Source: Piliocolobus tephrosceles
Lineage: Eukaryota; Chordata; Mammalia; Primates; Cercopithecidae
NCBI RefSeq assembly: GCF_002776525.5
Contig: NC_045453.1
Location: 40,170,096-40,234,095 of the forward strand
DNA length: 64,000 nucleotides
Reading direction: 5' to 3'
Each line of letters opens with the position of its first letter. The first letter of the stretch is position 1. Under the pieces are notes generated by a model. The model was not told where the DNA came from and did no database searches. It saw only the letters and a program-made list of their open reading frames with translations. Positions 38,940 through 52,668 of this stretch are shown here, in pieces. The position numbers were made by a program, and so were the translations under genes.

Positions 38940-39190
38940 TACTTCTGTAAGATGAATCTTCAAGAACTATACTACTACCTCTTTTCTACAAATAAAAAAA
39001 CAGAGACTCCAAAAGTTGAGTCCTCCAGCATACACATGACCAGGGGATGTGAGCTCTGAAACACCCTGATTAAACAATCAGGGTTGTCTTGGACAAATCC
39101 ATTTAGTTTTCTGGGCTTCATTTTCTCCATCCATAAAAGAAAGGGGTAGAGCTGTAAATGGAAAATGAGTTGAAGATGAGTGATTTTCAA
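38940..39190 (+). repeat. MIR SINE fragment
   Basis: GTTGTCTTGGACAAATCCA, TTTCTGGGCTTCATTTTC and CATAAAAGAAAGGGGTAGAG match MIR word order on the plus strand. Confidence 0.5.
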
Positions 39191-39988
39191 TTAATAAATG
39201 TCAAATTCTTTCTTCATTTGAAGATCTTATTTTTAATCTCTCATGTTTGTAGGGAAAGCTCACCTACGAAAGGGTGCTTTTCTCCAGCCAGACAATGGGG
39301 GTAGGGAAGAGACCCACGCTGAATGACTCACGAAAATACTGTAAGAAATGACGGGACCGTCCCCAGAAGTCCCTTCCACTGACTTTTGCCAGCTTGCTAC
39401 AGAGAAGCTTGCAAGAAGGATGAATCACAAGAAAAAGGCATATTGTATCCTCACATCATAAATTTTACAAAACTGCTTCATAAAAAATAACTTCGGGTCC
39501 AGGAACTTCACTAGAAAAATGTCCAACCTGTCTTCAAATTTGGGAACTTTGAAAAGTTTACATACCGGCAGGTCAAGATTCAGTTCATACATCTTAGTGC
39601 TTCAGTGTACTATATTTGGCTCGGAAAGTGAATGCCCCTTTTCTGGCAAACCACGCTGTATTCATAGGTGTGAGCTCTTAACTGAGCTTTGTCAAGTTGC
39701 CATCAAACATATGGGCCTGGTTCCTCTAGTTCACTAATAAAGAACAAGTAGTTCAACTTATTAGATGGTGTTAATATTCCACGTCCGGAAAACCAAGAAT
39801 TTAAAGAGCAATAAGCACTCTGGCAGAAACTGACCCCAAGCCCATCAGTCTGAAACAGGCTGTGTGGGTTAAGGAGAGCACAGGCCTTTTAGTCTATTTC
39901 TATTGCATTGTTTCTATTTGCATTTAAATCCTCAGAAGCTTATGCTTCTGTTAGTCTCGAGGGTATCGTAAATGCTTTGTCTTTTGTT
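39191..39988. other. No recognised gene or repeat
   Basis: Single-copy-like sequence with a few short open frames of no recognisable content. Confidence 0.45.
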
Positions 39989-40390
39989 CTTCCCCAAAGC
40001 AGACCCTGGGACAAGGTCTTAGATGAAGGGATTTAGTTTAGGAAGTGATGCAGGGGAGCACAGTGTGGGAGGGAGAAGTGAGGCAGGAAAGAGAAGGAAG
40101 CCACGAGGGTGCAATGATGAGTGTTACCAACATGGGCAACTGAGGCTCAGCCCTCCTGGGACAACTCTGGGAGACTATAGAGAGCATGCCTCAGAACCGC
40201 CCGTCTGAGCAGGACACAAGCTGGGTGTGTGCCCCTCAATGCCCGCCCCTCATTGGCCTGCTCAGCTTGAGGGCCAAGAATGTCCCCTTTTTGGCCAGAG
40301 GATGCCTCTGGGAAGGGAGATAAGAGAATCTACTCCACAGCTGTCCTTCAAGGCTGGGCCAAAGTGATGTGAGCAGGGCAACAGCAACAT
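39989..40390 (+). repeat. Mid-repetitive family, copy D of five
   Basis: Begins TTCCCCAAAGCAGACCCTGG, then GGAAGTGATGCAGGGGAGC, GAAGTGAGGCAGGAAAGAG, AACTGAGGCTCAGCCCTCC and ACTCTGGGAGACTATAGAG. Probably the best-preserved copy. Same orientation as the others. Confidence 0.6.
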
Positions 40391-40694
40391 GGACTTCATT
40401 CTAAAAGTACATGTTTATGCTTATTTGTTAGACTTGACTTCTACATTTTTTCAGCCTCAATGTCTACTCCATCACCTGATCTTTCTTTTTTTCTCTCTCT
40501 GTGTTGCATTCCTCATTAAAATTGGATGCCTGCCCTCTCCTGAGAAGAACTAATGTGGCCAAACAGACCTAAATTTCTCCTTCAGTTTCAGGACACCTAC
40601 ACTGCCATGTAATGCCATCCCACTGAACCCAGATGAAGACTCTGACCAAGACACACATAAATACAGTGAGAAAGGATAAAAAAGGGGAGACCTC

Positions 40695-40866
40695 AAATTA
40701 GCCGGGCGTGGTGGTGTGTGCGCGCCTGTAGTCCCAGCTAATCTGGAGGCTGAGGCAGGAGAATCGCTTGAACCCGGGAGGTGGAGGTTTCAGTGAGTCG
40801 AGATGGCACCACTTCACTGCAGCCTGGGAGACACAATGAGATTCTGTCTCAAAAAAAAAAAAAAAA
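40695..40866 (+). mobile_element. Alu SINE, right monomer only
   Basis: Starts AAATTAGCCGGGCGTGGTGG in the right arm and ends in a 16-A tail. The left monomer is absent (5' truncation). Confidence 0.88.
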
Positions 40867-40885
40867 GGCGAAGGGTGGGAGACCG

Positions 40886-40978
40886 TCCTTCTTCTTCTCC
40901 TTCTCTTTCCCCTTCTCCTTCTCCTTCTCCTTCTCCTTCTCCTTCTCCTTCTCCTTCTTCTTCTCCTTCCCTTCCCCC
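40886..40978. repeat. 93-nt uninterrupted pyrimidine tract, (CTTCTC)n core
   Basis: No purine occurs in this 93-nt stretch. Its core is about eight tandem copies of CTTCTC, flanked by CTT- and CCCTT-type variants. Nearby copies are mirror-symmetric, a condition for triplex (H-DNA) formation. Charged low-complexity open frames over it are artefacts. Confidence 0.95.
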
Positions 40979-41600
40979 AAAAGGGTTGGCTTCATTCGAG
41001 GAGTACCTTTGAACTGAGCTCTGAGCCATGTTTCTGCTATGGGACACTACACTGGAACCAGTGCCCTTCTTTTGGTCTGGAAGGTGTGAATCAGATTTCA
41101 GCTGCCCACACATTACCCCCATTGTATTGACACCACATGTGCCCATGATCAGGAAACCCCAGGATACCTTGGTCCCAGACCCACGGGGGACTCAGCCAGG
41201 CTAGAGGCTTCAGACAAAACAGAAGTAACCCCTGGAAGGAGCAGACCAGTCCTAGACCCAGGAAGACTCCTAAATATCTGAATGTTGACTTGGAATCATC
41301 AGGCCTGGGAGAGTAAGTTACTGGTCTGGCCTCCAGTTACCAATCTTCCTTCTCTGTGACACCTAGGGATGAAGGTGTGCTGATGAAGATGACACAGCGG
41401 GATGAGGAGACGGAGGGATGAAGAGGCCTTCGAAGGTCTCACAGTCTGGTAATTAAACAGATGGGACCATAAACCACTGTGATGAAAAGGCTCTTTGCTC
41501 TTTCCTTTTTTCTATGAGGGAAAAAGAGTCAGAGTTCAAAGTGGGAGGAAGAGCACAGAGGGCTTCCAAGGCAGGTGAGGACTCATGGGCATTTCGCAGC
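40979..41600. other. No recognised gene or repeat
   Basis: GC-moderate single-copy-like sequence; nothing further seen. Confidence 0.45.
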
Positions 41601-42480
41601 TGCGTCAAGTAGGATTGCACCAGATGGAGACTGTGGGGAAGGGCATTCCAGGCAGTGGTGCATGTGAGCAAAGGTACAAGGACCTGAAAGTATACAGCAG
41701 TTTTAAGAAAGTATATAGCAGTTTTAAGAAAACAGATCCAGGGCTTGCCTGAGGAAGTGACCATTGAATAGTGGGAGTAATTGCCATAGATACACACATC
41801 ATGATTTTCTAAATTTTAAGTTATCTATTCATTTCATTATATATTGAACAGTATATAATTCACATCTATTTCCATCATTCACTACGTTATGTTACTGTAT
41901 TTTTAGGCTACTTTATTTTCTATTTCATTATTTTAGAGTTGAATAACGAAGTTCTTGTCCCTCCGAGACTCTTATTTAGTCCCCAAATGCATTGTCTCCT
42001 TCCACAGGACCTCAGGCTCGGCAGGGCTGGAGGACATTTCCCAGTCTGGCTCACAGTAAGCTCTAGCCCACGACAGCTTACCCATGGGCTGACGTGCCTT
42101 GTAGTATATTCCAGAGCCCTTCCAGACAACTTGCTGGAGCGCTTCCTTTGCCCCTTCTTCCTGGTAGGGAACACAGGCACCAGAGCCTCCATTCTGGGCC
42201 AGAGACTTTTCTCCAGTCTACTGAATCTCAGGCTCTCTAGACAAGAAGTTTGCAGCTTGACTTCATTACCAAGACCCCTATGGGGCGATGCCCACACTGA
42301 TAACCACAGTGTGCTCAGACCTGCTCTGATAAGGAAGGGTTCACAGAGAAATGACTTCTAACCTCACTGATGAATGAGCAAAAGACTTACAAAGGAAATG
42401 GAGGGAAAGTGGGTTCCAAGTAAGAGGCACACCTGTATGAAGAAACAGAGAGATTTCAAAATGACCGTGAGTTGGTTGAA
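41600..42480 (-). repeat. L2-like fragments with intervening unassigned sequence
   Basis: 41632-41690 reads GGGCATTCCAGGCAGTGG and GAGCAAAGGTACAAGG, an L2 word order on the minus strand; similar words resume at 42340-42480. The middle (41730-42330) is not assigned. The 114- to 140-codon open frames in this span have no recognisable domain. Confidence 0.4.
41686..41727. repeat. 21-bp tandem duplication
   Basis: Unit 1 (41686-41706) and unit 2 (41707-41727) are 21 bp each and differ at one base (the C/T in 'tata[c/t]agcag'). Confidence 0.9.
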
Positions 42481-42742
42481 GAAACTAAGATATATGAATG
42501 GGCCAGTCCCAGGTGCCCACCCCAGTGGAATAGCATACCCTCAAGGAGAAAGACCCATGTACACCCTAGAAACAACAAGGTTGGGTTGGCTGGAGCATGG
42601 AATTCCAGGATCCTAGTCCCCTGAGCAAGTCCAGAAGAGAGGCATGGGCTCCGAGCAGGTGCAGCATGTGATTTTGGCCTTGCAGACCCTTTATCCTCAA
42701 GAGAGGGGCTCAACGGGAAGAAGCCCAGGGTGGGGCTTTTAA

Positions 42743-43099
<357 letters not shown>

Positions 43100-43146
43100 A
43101 AAATTCATTTTTTGCTTGCTTTTTTAATATCTGTCTCACTGTTAAG

Positions 43147-43607
43147 GGGATTGTGACATCTGCAGCAACAGGACAGAATTGGAGGATTTTATGTTAAGTG
43201 AAATAAGCCAGGAACAGAAAGACAAATACTGCATGTTCCTACTCATATATGGGAGCTATAAAAGTTGATCTCATGGGCACGGAGAGTAGAATGATGGTTA
43301 CCAGAGGCTGGGGGTGGGGGAGGCTCAGTGAGATGAGAGAGGTTGATTACTGGGTATAAACATACAGTTAGATAGAAGGAATATGTTCTAATGTTTGACA
43401 GCACAGTGAGGTGGCTATAGTTTGCAACAATGTATTGTATATTTCACAATAGCTAGAAGAGGGTACTTGAAATGTTCCCAACACACAGAAATAAACACTG
43501 GAGGAGTTGGACAATCTGACTTGATTATTACACATTCTATGCATGTAACAAAATATCACATGTACTGCATAAATATGTGCAAATATGTATCAATAAAAAG
43601 TAACAAA
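43147..43607 (+). repeat. L1MA-type LINE 3' end
   Basis: In order: GAAATAAGCCAGGAACAGAA, TACTGCATGTTCCTACTC, GATGGTTACCAGAGGCTGG, GGTGGCTATAGTTTGCAAC, AATGTATTGTATATTTCAC, CTATGCATGTAACAAAATATC and TATCAATAAAAAGTAACAA. This is the L1MA 3' UTR. It is 5'-truncated. Confidence 0.88.
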
Positions 43608-44764
43608 GAAAATGAAGGTATTTTAAATAAATATGATACTAAAAATTTTATTTAGAAACTGGGACTGTGAGAGCAAGATTATTCTCACTACATTCCAAGT
43701 GCCTAGCAGAGAACCAACTTGGCTCATACTAAAGGACTGATGGTTGAGGACCTGCCAGGTGATCGAGTACTCCAATTGTCTGCTCAGCTGATCCGCATGA
43801 CAAGCCTTAAAGGTGAAACTTACAATAGTTTCTTGATGAAGAGACCTAGGTTCAGAAAAGCCAGATTGTCCAAGCAGCAAGTGGAGATATTCAGTTGCCA
43901 ATTCTGGCCACCCAAGTCCAAAGCCTACGTTCTCTCCCTGACAGCTCACTGTCTCCCATTGGGTGATAATGCATTACACAGAACCACAGTTAAATAACGA
44001 TCAGGTGACTTTGCTTGTAAATGGCTGTATTTGTTTTGTTTATTTTATAATAGAGAGGGGCTGAGTTCCAATTTCCTCTCATCACTAAAACCTTTTGACT
44101 TATTTTTTTTATGGCCCAAAGCTTTTGAAATACTGGGTTTACTCGTTGCTTATTTCTGGCCTGGGTTGCCAGTGTCCACTCCACTCCCTTTCCTGGCAGC
44201 CTAGTCAGCAGGACTGGCACCCAGCCACAACATCCAGAGTTCCAGAGTCAACACAAGGACGCTCACACGCAAAGAGGGATTGCAGGCCTTCTTTTCTGAG
44301 GAAAATTGCAGAATCTTCTTCAGGCTGAAATTATACATTGGTCTTGCTTTGAGTGTGGTAACCCACTGCTTGTTCTCAGTGCGTAGTGATATGATGCTAG
44401 GGCATAATAAAACAAAATTATTCGATTGCATAATTTGTAATTAACTGGGGACAACTAAGAATTACTAGCCATTGGTAAATGCCTTGTGTTAAACATTTAT
44501 CAGATAAAATTAAAAACTCCTAAATATTTCCAATTTAACCTTTAAGTAATAAGGGATAGAATAAGAATATCAGGATGAAAGAAAGGAGATTAAGATTCAT
44601 TTGTTTTAAGTTTTCATCATTTGTAAATTCTTCTGTTTTCACTGCTAACTGCAGATGATGCCTGGAATTTCTTTAACTGTGGATAATCCTATAATACATT
44701 CTTATGCTTAGAAATATATTTAAAACTCCTTTGGGTGAAAAACCTTGAAGTTATCTTCAACTCC
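43608..44764. other. No recognised gene; possible MIR remnant
   Basis: 43725-43950 has weak MIR-like words on the minus strand ('agaccctaggttcag', 'ccaagtccaaagcctacg'). The rest is AT-rich single-copy-like sequence. Confidence 0.4.
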
Positions 44765-45000
44765 TCTGCCCTCTTTGTTCTGTAGGTTTAAATTGAGTCT
44801 AAGTGCAACATGCTCCTCAATTTTATTCTCTCATTTTAATCTCCACTGCCTCCACCTGATTTATTATCTCAACTGCTGGCATTAGCTGTTACTCTGTCTC
44901 CAACCAACTCACCTGCCACAATGCCATCAACGCTCTATGTCTTTTAAGCAGAGACCTCACCCTGTCAGTCTGCCACCCCAACTCTCTCCTGGCTCTCTAC

Positions 45001-45060
45001 TGCCTGCATTATTAAGATGTTTTATTATTTTGCCTGCGTTATTAAGATGTATTGTATTAC
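45001..45060. repeat. 30-bp tandem duplication beside the AluY
   Basis: 45001-45030 and 45031-45060 both start TGCCTGC[A/G]TTATTAAGATGT and then diverge. The unit's AAGATGT word also appears in the Alu target-site duplication just downstream. Confidence 0.85.
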
Positions 45061-45071
45061 ATAAGATGTCA

Positions 45072-45400
<329 letters not shown>

Positions 45401-45737
45401 TCAATGACTTGGCCCAAATTCCCTTCCAGTCCCATTGTCTCACCATCGTCTGCCATGTCACCATCCACACTCAGGTCCCCATAGGGTCTCCCACTTTCAT
45501 CTGTGTGTGCTGTTGGCTGCTGGCAATGGCTGCTTACTCGCCCACCCTACTCATGCCTGCTGAAAGTCTCCTTTTTAGAAGCTCAACTCAAATGCTGCCT
45601 TAATTCAAGCCTCCTGTTACATGCTTCTTCCTTTTGACTCCACAGAAGTTTGGTTCCACTCCCTTCCTGCTTACACATTGGTTACTAGCATCTACCTGTC
45701 TTTTTCTCCTTTTTGACTGTGCTGGTAAGTTTAGCCA

Positions 45738-46042
45738 GACAGGGCATGGTGGCTCATCCCTGTAATCCCAGCACTTTGGGAGGCCAAGTCAGGATGATCA
45801 CTTGGGCCCAAGAGTTAGAGACTGGACTGGGAACATAGCAGGACCCAGTCTCTACAAAAATAAAATAAAATAAATAGCCTGGCATGGTGGCACACGCTGG
45901 TGGTCACAGCTACTCCCAAGGCTGAAGTGAGAGGATCACTTGAGCCAGAAAGTTGGAGGCTGCAATGAGCTGTGATCGCACCACTGCACTCCAGCCTGGG
46001 TGACAGAGTGAGAACCTATCTCAAAACATAAATAAATAGATT
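45738..46042 (+). mobile_element. AluJ-type SINE
   Basis: Begins CAGACAGGGCATGGTGGCTC and ends AGAACCTATCTCAAAACATA. It carries many old-Alu substitutions. Short flanking words TTTAGCC (45729-45735 and about 46041-46047) may be the target-site duplication. Confidence 0.9.
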
Positions 46043-46053
46043 TAGCCTAAAGA

Positions 46054-46442
46054 TGCTTCCTTACATATTTAAATTTGGCCTTGAGGTTTCTCCATACATA
46101 GCAAACTATCACCTAACTGGGTGTGTAAACGACTGCAACCTACTCTCTTAACAAGTAGTGAGTCTCAGCCAATCCCAGCAGCCAAGTTTCAGCCAATCAC
46201 AGACAGCCAACTGTTCAAGCCATGTTCAAATAAGGCAAACGCTGAGCTACAATCAATCCTTCACCTCACTTCTATTTTCTATGTCTCTTTACTTGTTCTG
46301 TTCATAAATGTTATCCAACCATGTAGCAGCCCTGGAGCCACTGTGAACCTATTCTGTTTCAGGGGGCTGCTTGATTTGCAAGTCATTCTTTTATCAATTA
46401 AACTCCATTAAATTTAATTTGTCTAAAGTTTTTCTTTTAACA
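46054..46442 (+). mobile_element. ERV-type solo LTR, family unnamed
   Basis: Starts TGCTTCCTTACATATTTAA and ends AAAGTTTTTCTTTTAACA, so it has TG...CA ends. The repeated 'cagccaat' words (46164-46210) and the ending 'ttaaactccattaaatttaa' are of the ERV1 LTR type. I found no convincing target-site duplication and cannot name the family. The 96-codon frame in it is not a gene. Confidence 0.5.
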
Positions 46443-46540
46443 GCACACAGAAGTCAGGGTCAGTGACTTACCCATCTTTGTATCTAGAACAAGGTAGGTG
46501 CTTAATAAATATTTATCTGAGTAAATGTATTTAAATGTAT
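46443..46540 (+). repeat. L2 LINE 3' end
   Basis: TATCTAGAACAAGGTAGGTGC and TTAATAAATATTTATCTGAG are the L2 3' end words. Confidence 0.55.
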
Positions 46541-48556
<2,016 letters not shown>

Positions 48557-49570
48557 CAAACTTTTAACTTATATAAGGCTATTTAGTGATTGGTTCAGAG
48601 ATGGTCTCGTGCCCCCAGTGGTATCTGTTATAAGCTGACTAAGACCTGTGAGTTGATGAAGCTCAAGAGACTCAGCCCAACAGGATTGACATCAATTACC
48701 TCAGCCGATCAGATGAGAATACAAAGGCTAGAGAATACAAAGAAATTGGCAAGGAGGAATATTCAAGTTATTATTGCTGCATAGCAAAGCACCCAGAATG
48801 CACCAGCATTGAACAATCATTTTATTATGCTCATAGATTCCATGGGTCATACGTTTTCTGGGTCCAGATACAGCAGTAAATAGCATTTTTGTGTCCCACA
48901 ACATCTAGCAGATTAACTGAAAAGACTCAAAAGCTAGGGGTGTCTCAACAGCTGAGAGTGAGAATTGCCCCAAACATGTGGTCTAGTCATGTGAGCTAAC
49001 TTGAGATTCCTTACAGCATGGCAGTTGGATTTTTCTAATGAGTGTCTGTCCAAAGGAAAACCCAAGATGTAAGTGTGTGACATTATTATAATCCCGTCTC
49101 AGAAGTCACCCAGCATAACTTCCACTACATTCTGTTGGTCAAGGCAGGCCCAGGGTCAAGGGTAAACAATCCAGTCCTAACTCTTAATGAGAGGAGTGTG
49201 AAGGTCATAGTGAAAAAGAGCCTGTGGGATGGAAGACATTGTTTTAAAAACCCACCACGCAAGTAAAAAGAATGGAAATACAAACACAAATGTTCCAGGG
49301 CAGTCATTTCCAGCTGTAACATTATTAGTTATGTATTTCTTCTTAATCCTTATCTGCTTTTTTTTTTTTAGTTCTTTTACAAGGAATACAGATTACTTTT
49401 GTAATGAGAAATAGGTATTTTTATTTTAAAAAAATACTCTATACTAAGAGTGGCAAAAAAATAATAATAATAATAATCAGTTTACGAAGAAGAAAACCCT
49501 AAAAGCAAAGTTATGCTTCCTTTGAACCTTAATTTCTTCTAATGTAAGTAAATATATTGATGATATATCT
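48557..49570. other. Old unnamed repeat around 48766-49170, otherwise nothing
   Basis: 48766 onward starts like the repeat at 35890 ('gttattattgctgcatagc'). It has words such as 'cttacagcatggcagttgg' and 'aagtcacccagcataacttcc' typical of an old mammalian LTR-like element. (ATA)n occurs at 49458-49478. No exon is seen. Confidence 0.35.
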
Positions 49571-49940
49571 TAGTTTGGGTTTCCCTCAGAATCCCACTCT
49601 CAGGTAAGGATTTCACTTTCATAGTTTATTTTGAGATGCAATCCCAGGAAGCACGCAGGTAAGCAGAGAGGTGAAATGGAGAAGAGGAGTGAACACCGGG
49701 TGCATTAATTAGTAAGTTATTACTGATGTAATAATTGAGCAGCTGAGGCTCAGTCCCCCTGGAGGAATCTGGTAGACTGTGTGGAACACAGATCACCCGA
49801 GGGGTGAGGAAGCCAGGTTATTTATCTCTCAGTCACTGGTTGAGAGCTGCTCCAGGAGTGACTTCTGCATATGGACAGAGCATACTCCCGTGGCCAAGCC
49901 GAGCCTGCAGACAGAGCATTGGATCCTTACTATGAGAAGC
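49571..49940 (+). repeat. Mid-repetitive family, copy E of five
   Basis: TTTATTTTGAGATGCAATCCC, GAAGCACGCAGGTAAGCAG, GCTGAGGCTCAGTCCCCC, TGGTTGAGAGCTGCTCCAGG. Block order and orientation agree with copies B, C and D. Confidence 0.55.
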
Positions 49941-50267
49941 TTCCTCTGTGCAGAATGATGGGAACTCTGGCAGCATCTGCTCTCAGTGTGTATAGAATAA
50001 TTTCAGAACTGAGTATTTCATCACAGATAATTTTAAATTAATTGACACAGAGCAAAGGTATATGTCATTGAATGGCTATTTGATAATATGTTAAGGTTAG
50101 GTAAATCAGTATCTGAAAACCTGGAGAAAAAGGGTGTGATCTGATTATAATCATGTTGCACACTTTATAAAGTCAAGTGTACCTTTGGCTCCAGGACGGA
50201 GCCTCTCACTAGCTTACCTGGATGGAGCTTGGGTAACAATCCCAGCACATCTCATCCAGTGACACGT

Positions 50268-50912
50268 CTTGGATGTTTGTCCCTTCCAAATTTCATATTG
50301 AAATGTGACCTCCAATGCTAGAGGTGGGGCCTGGTGGGAGGTGTTTGGGTCTTGGGGGTGGATCCCTCATGAATGGCTGGGGGCTCCCCCTGCCCTAATC
50401 AGTTCAGACAGGAAGCGCTGGTTGTTGAAGAGAGTCTGGCTCCTCCTCCTTGCTCTCTTGCTTCCTCTCTCATGATGTGATGTGCTGGCTCCCTATCACC
50501 TTCCACCATGAGTAAAAGCTTCCTGAGGCCTCACCTGAAGTAGATGCCCCTTTTTATAAATTGCCCAGCCTCAGGTATTTCTTTTTTTTTTTGAAACAGA
50601 GTCTCACTCGACAGCCCAGGCTGGAATGCAGTAGCGCACTGGACTCACTGCAAGCTCCACCTCCTGGGTTCATGCCATTCTCCTGCCTCAGCCTCCCAAG
50701 TAGCTGGGACCACAGGCACCCACCACCACGCCAGGCTAATTTTTTGTATTTTTAGTAGAGACGGGGTTTCACCGTGTTAGCCAGGATGGTCTCCCTCTCC
50801 TGACCTTGTGATCCGTCTGCCTCGGCCTCCCCAAGTGCTGGGATTCTAGGCGTGAGCCATCGCGCCCGGCCTCAGGTATTTCTTTATAGCAATGCAAGAA
50901 TGGCCTAACGCA
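50268..50912 (+). mobile_element. MaLR (MST-type) LTR split by an AluY
   Basis: Starts GGATGTTTGTCCCTTCC and contains GTGGGGCCTGGTGGGAGG and TCCCTCATGAATGGCTGG. Interrupted at 50582-50871, it resumes TTTATAGCAATGCAAG and ends CCTAACGCA, giving the expected LTR end. Only the LTR is present, no internal sequence. Confidence 0.75.
50582..50871 (-). mobile_element. AluY SINE inside the MST-type LTR, perfect duplication
   Basis: Minus-strand Alu from the T tail (GAAACAGAGTCTCACTCG) to GAGCCATCGCGCCCGGCC. It is flanked by TCAGGTATTTCTTT at 50571-50584 and 50872-50885 (overlapping the T tail by a few bases). Its removal restores the LTR exactly. Confidence 0.93.
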
Positions 50913-51481
50913 CCCGGTTTACAGCATTCACATGCTAGAACAGAGGAGACCATCTAAGCTCAACCCCCAAGGAGTTGGTGGCACTCAGCAACATACCTCC
51001 TGACACCAACTCTGTGCAGAAGCAAACAGTTAACTCTTGAACATGAACAAATCACGGCACGGTTCTAAATCTGGTTCATACAAGACTGGTTTTCCACACT
51101 GAAATGGGCTGCCTGTGAGAGGGAAAGGTGCCCACATAAGTTTGTAAAATGAGGAATAAGACATTTTAAATTTACATCATGGGCCTGATAATACTCTTTC
51201 TGTGATTCTAAGTGACTTGCTCCAGTGGGGTACCTCAGCTGTATATTCATTATCACGAATAGTCTACACCTCTCACTTCAAGGCTGAAATGCCATGGTGT
51301 TTAACGTGCTCTTCTCAGAAAAGTACCTCCAGAACAAACAGTTCATCATCAGAAATTTGGCTCTGTTCCAACCCCTGCTTTTCTTCACTTGGCAGCAAAG
51401 AAAATAGTTGATCTAGTATTGGGAATATTTAAACCATATCCAAATGGTTTGGCTATTATTTTAAAAATAAAATAAAATATA
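50913..51481. other. No recognised gene or repeat
   Basis: Single-copy-like sequence; nothing further seen. Confidence 0.45.
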
Positions 51482-52668
51482 ACATTCTGGTGATGATGTG
51501 GAGAAAAGGGAACCACACACTGTTGATGGGAATGTAAATTGGCTATAGCCATTATAGAACTAGAACTACCTCTCAATACAGGAATCTCACTTCTGTGTAT
51601 GTACCCAGTGGAGATGAAATTGGGATCAGACCTCCAAGGGATACCAGTACTTCCATGTTCATTGCAGCATTATTCACGAAACGCAAGATATGGAAATAAT
51701 CTAAATGCCTATCAACAGATGAATGGATAAAGAAAATGTGGCATATACAGCCAATGGGATGTTAGACTTAATATGAAAGAAATCCTGCCATTTGCAACAA
51801 CATGGATGAACCTGAAGGATACTATGCTAAGTGAAATAAGCCAGGCACAAAAAGACAAATACTGCGTTATCTCACTGTCTTAGTCCATTTGAGTTGCTAT
51901 ACCAAAAATACCATACACTGGCTGGCTTAAAAATCACAGAAATTTGTTTCTTATAGCTCTAGATGCTGGGAAATCCAAGATCAAGACGCCAGCAGATTCA
52001 TTGCCTAGTGAAGGCTGCTCTCTGCTTTACAGAGGGCCTCTTCTTGATGACCCCTGCCATGGTGAAAGTGGCAAACAAGTTTTCCATGGCCTTTTTTATA
52101 GGGGCACTAATCCCATTTACGGGGATCAGTGACCCAAAAAGGCCCCACTTCTTAATACTATCACATTGGGAATCTGATTTCAACAAATGAATTTTGGAGG
52201 GACACGAACATTCAGACAGTAGCACTCACTTATAGGTGAAATCTAAAGCAGTCAAACTCACAGAAGTGAAAGAGTAAAACGGTGTTTACCAGGGTGGGGG
52301 AGAGGAAAGTGGAAGGTGATAGTTAAGGGGTACAAAATTTTAGTTTTGCAAGATACATAATTTCTAGAGAATTGCTATACAGCACAGTGCCTACAGCTAA
52401 CAGCTTTATATTATATACCTAAAATTTGCTAAAAGGGTAGATCTTATGTTAAGTGTTCTTATCCTCAGTAATAATAATAATAAGGAGGAAGCAGGAGGAA
52501 ACTTTTGGAGGTGATGAATAAGTTTATGACCTTAATGGTGGTGATAGCTTCATGGGTATATACATAACCCCAAACTCCCTAAGTTGTATACATTAAATAT
52601 GTATGTCTTTTTACATGACAATCATATCTCAATAAAGTAGTTTAAAAATAAATAAATAATGAACAAAT
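51482..52668 (+). repeat. L1M LINE 3' part, interrupted by an MLT1 LTR
   Basis: In order: GATGATGTGGAGAAAAGGG, TTCATTGCAGCATTATTCAC, GAATGGATAAAGAAAATGTGG, GTGAAATAAGCCAGGCAC. The LTR is then in the middle, and after it come CTTATAGGTGAAATCTAAAG, GGTGATAGCTTCATGGG and a 3' end AATCATATCTCAATAAAG. L1M age class; no intact frame. Confidence 0.88.
51876..52224 (-). mobile_element. MLT1-type (MaLR) solo LTR nested in L1M
   Basis: The plus strand reads TGTCTTAGTCCATTTG at the left and ACATTCAGACAGTAGCA at the right, which is an MLT1 LTR in minus orientation. It is 349 bp with a perfect 5-bp duplication CTCAC at 51871-51875 and 52225-52229. Inner words TCCAAGATCAAGACGCCAGC and GCCCCACTTCTTAATACTATC agree. 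Confidence 0.9.

Noticed and set aside
40781..41146. Frames rich in Ser/Pro/Phe or Glu/Gly repeats
   Set aside because: They are translations of the (CTTCTC)n pyrimidine tract and the adjoining Alu.
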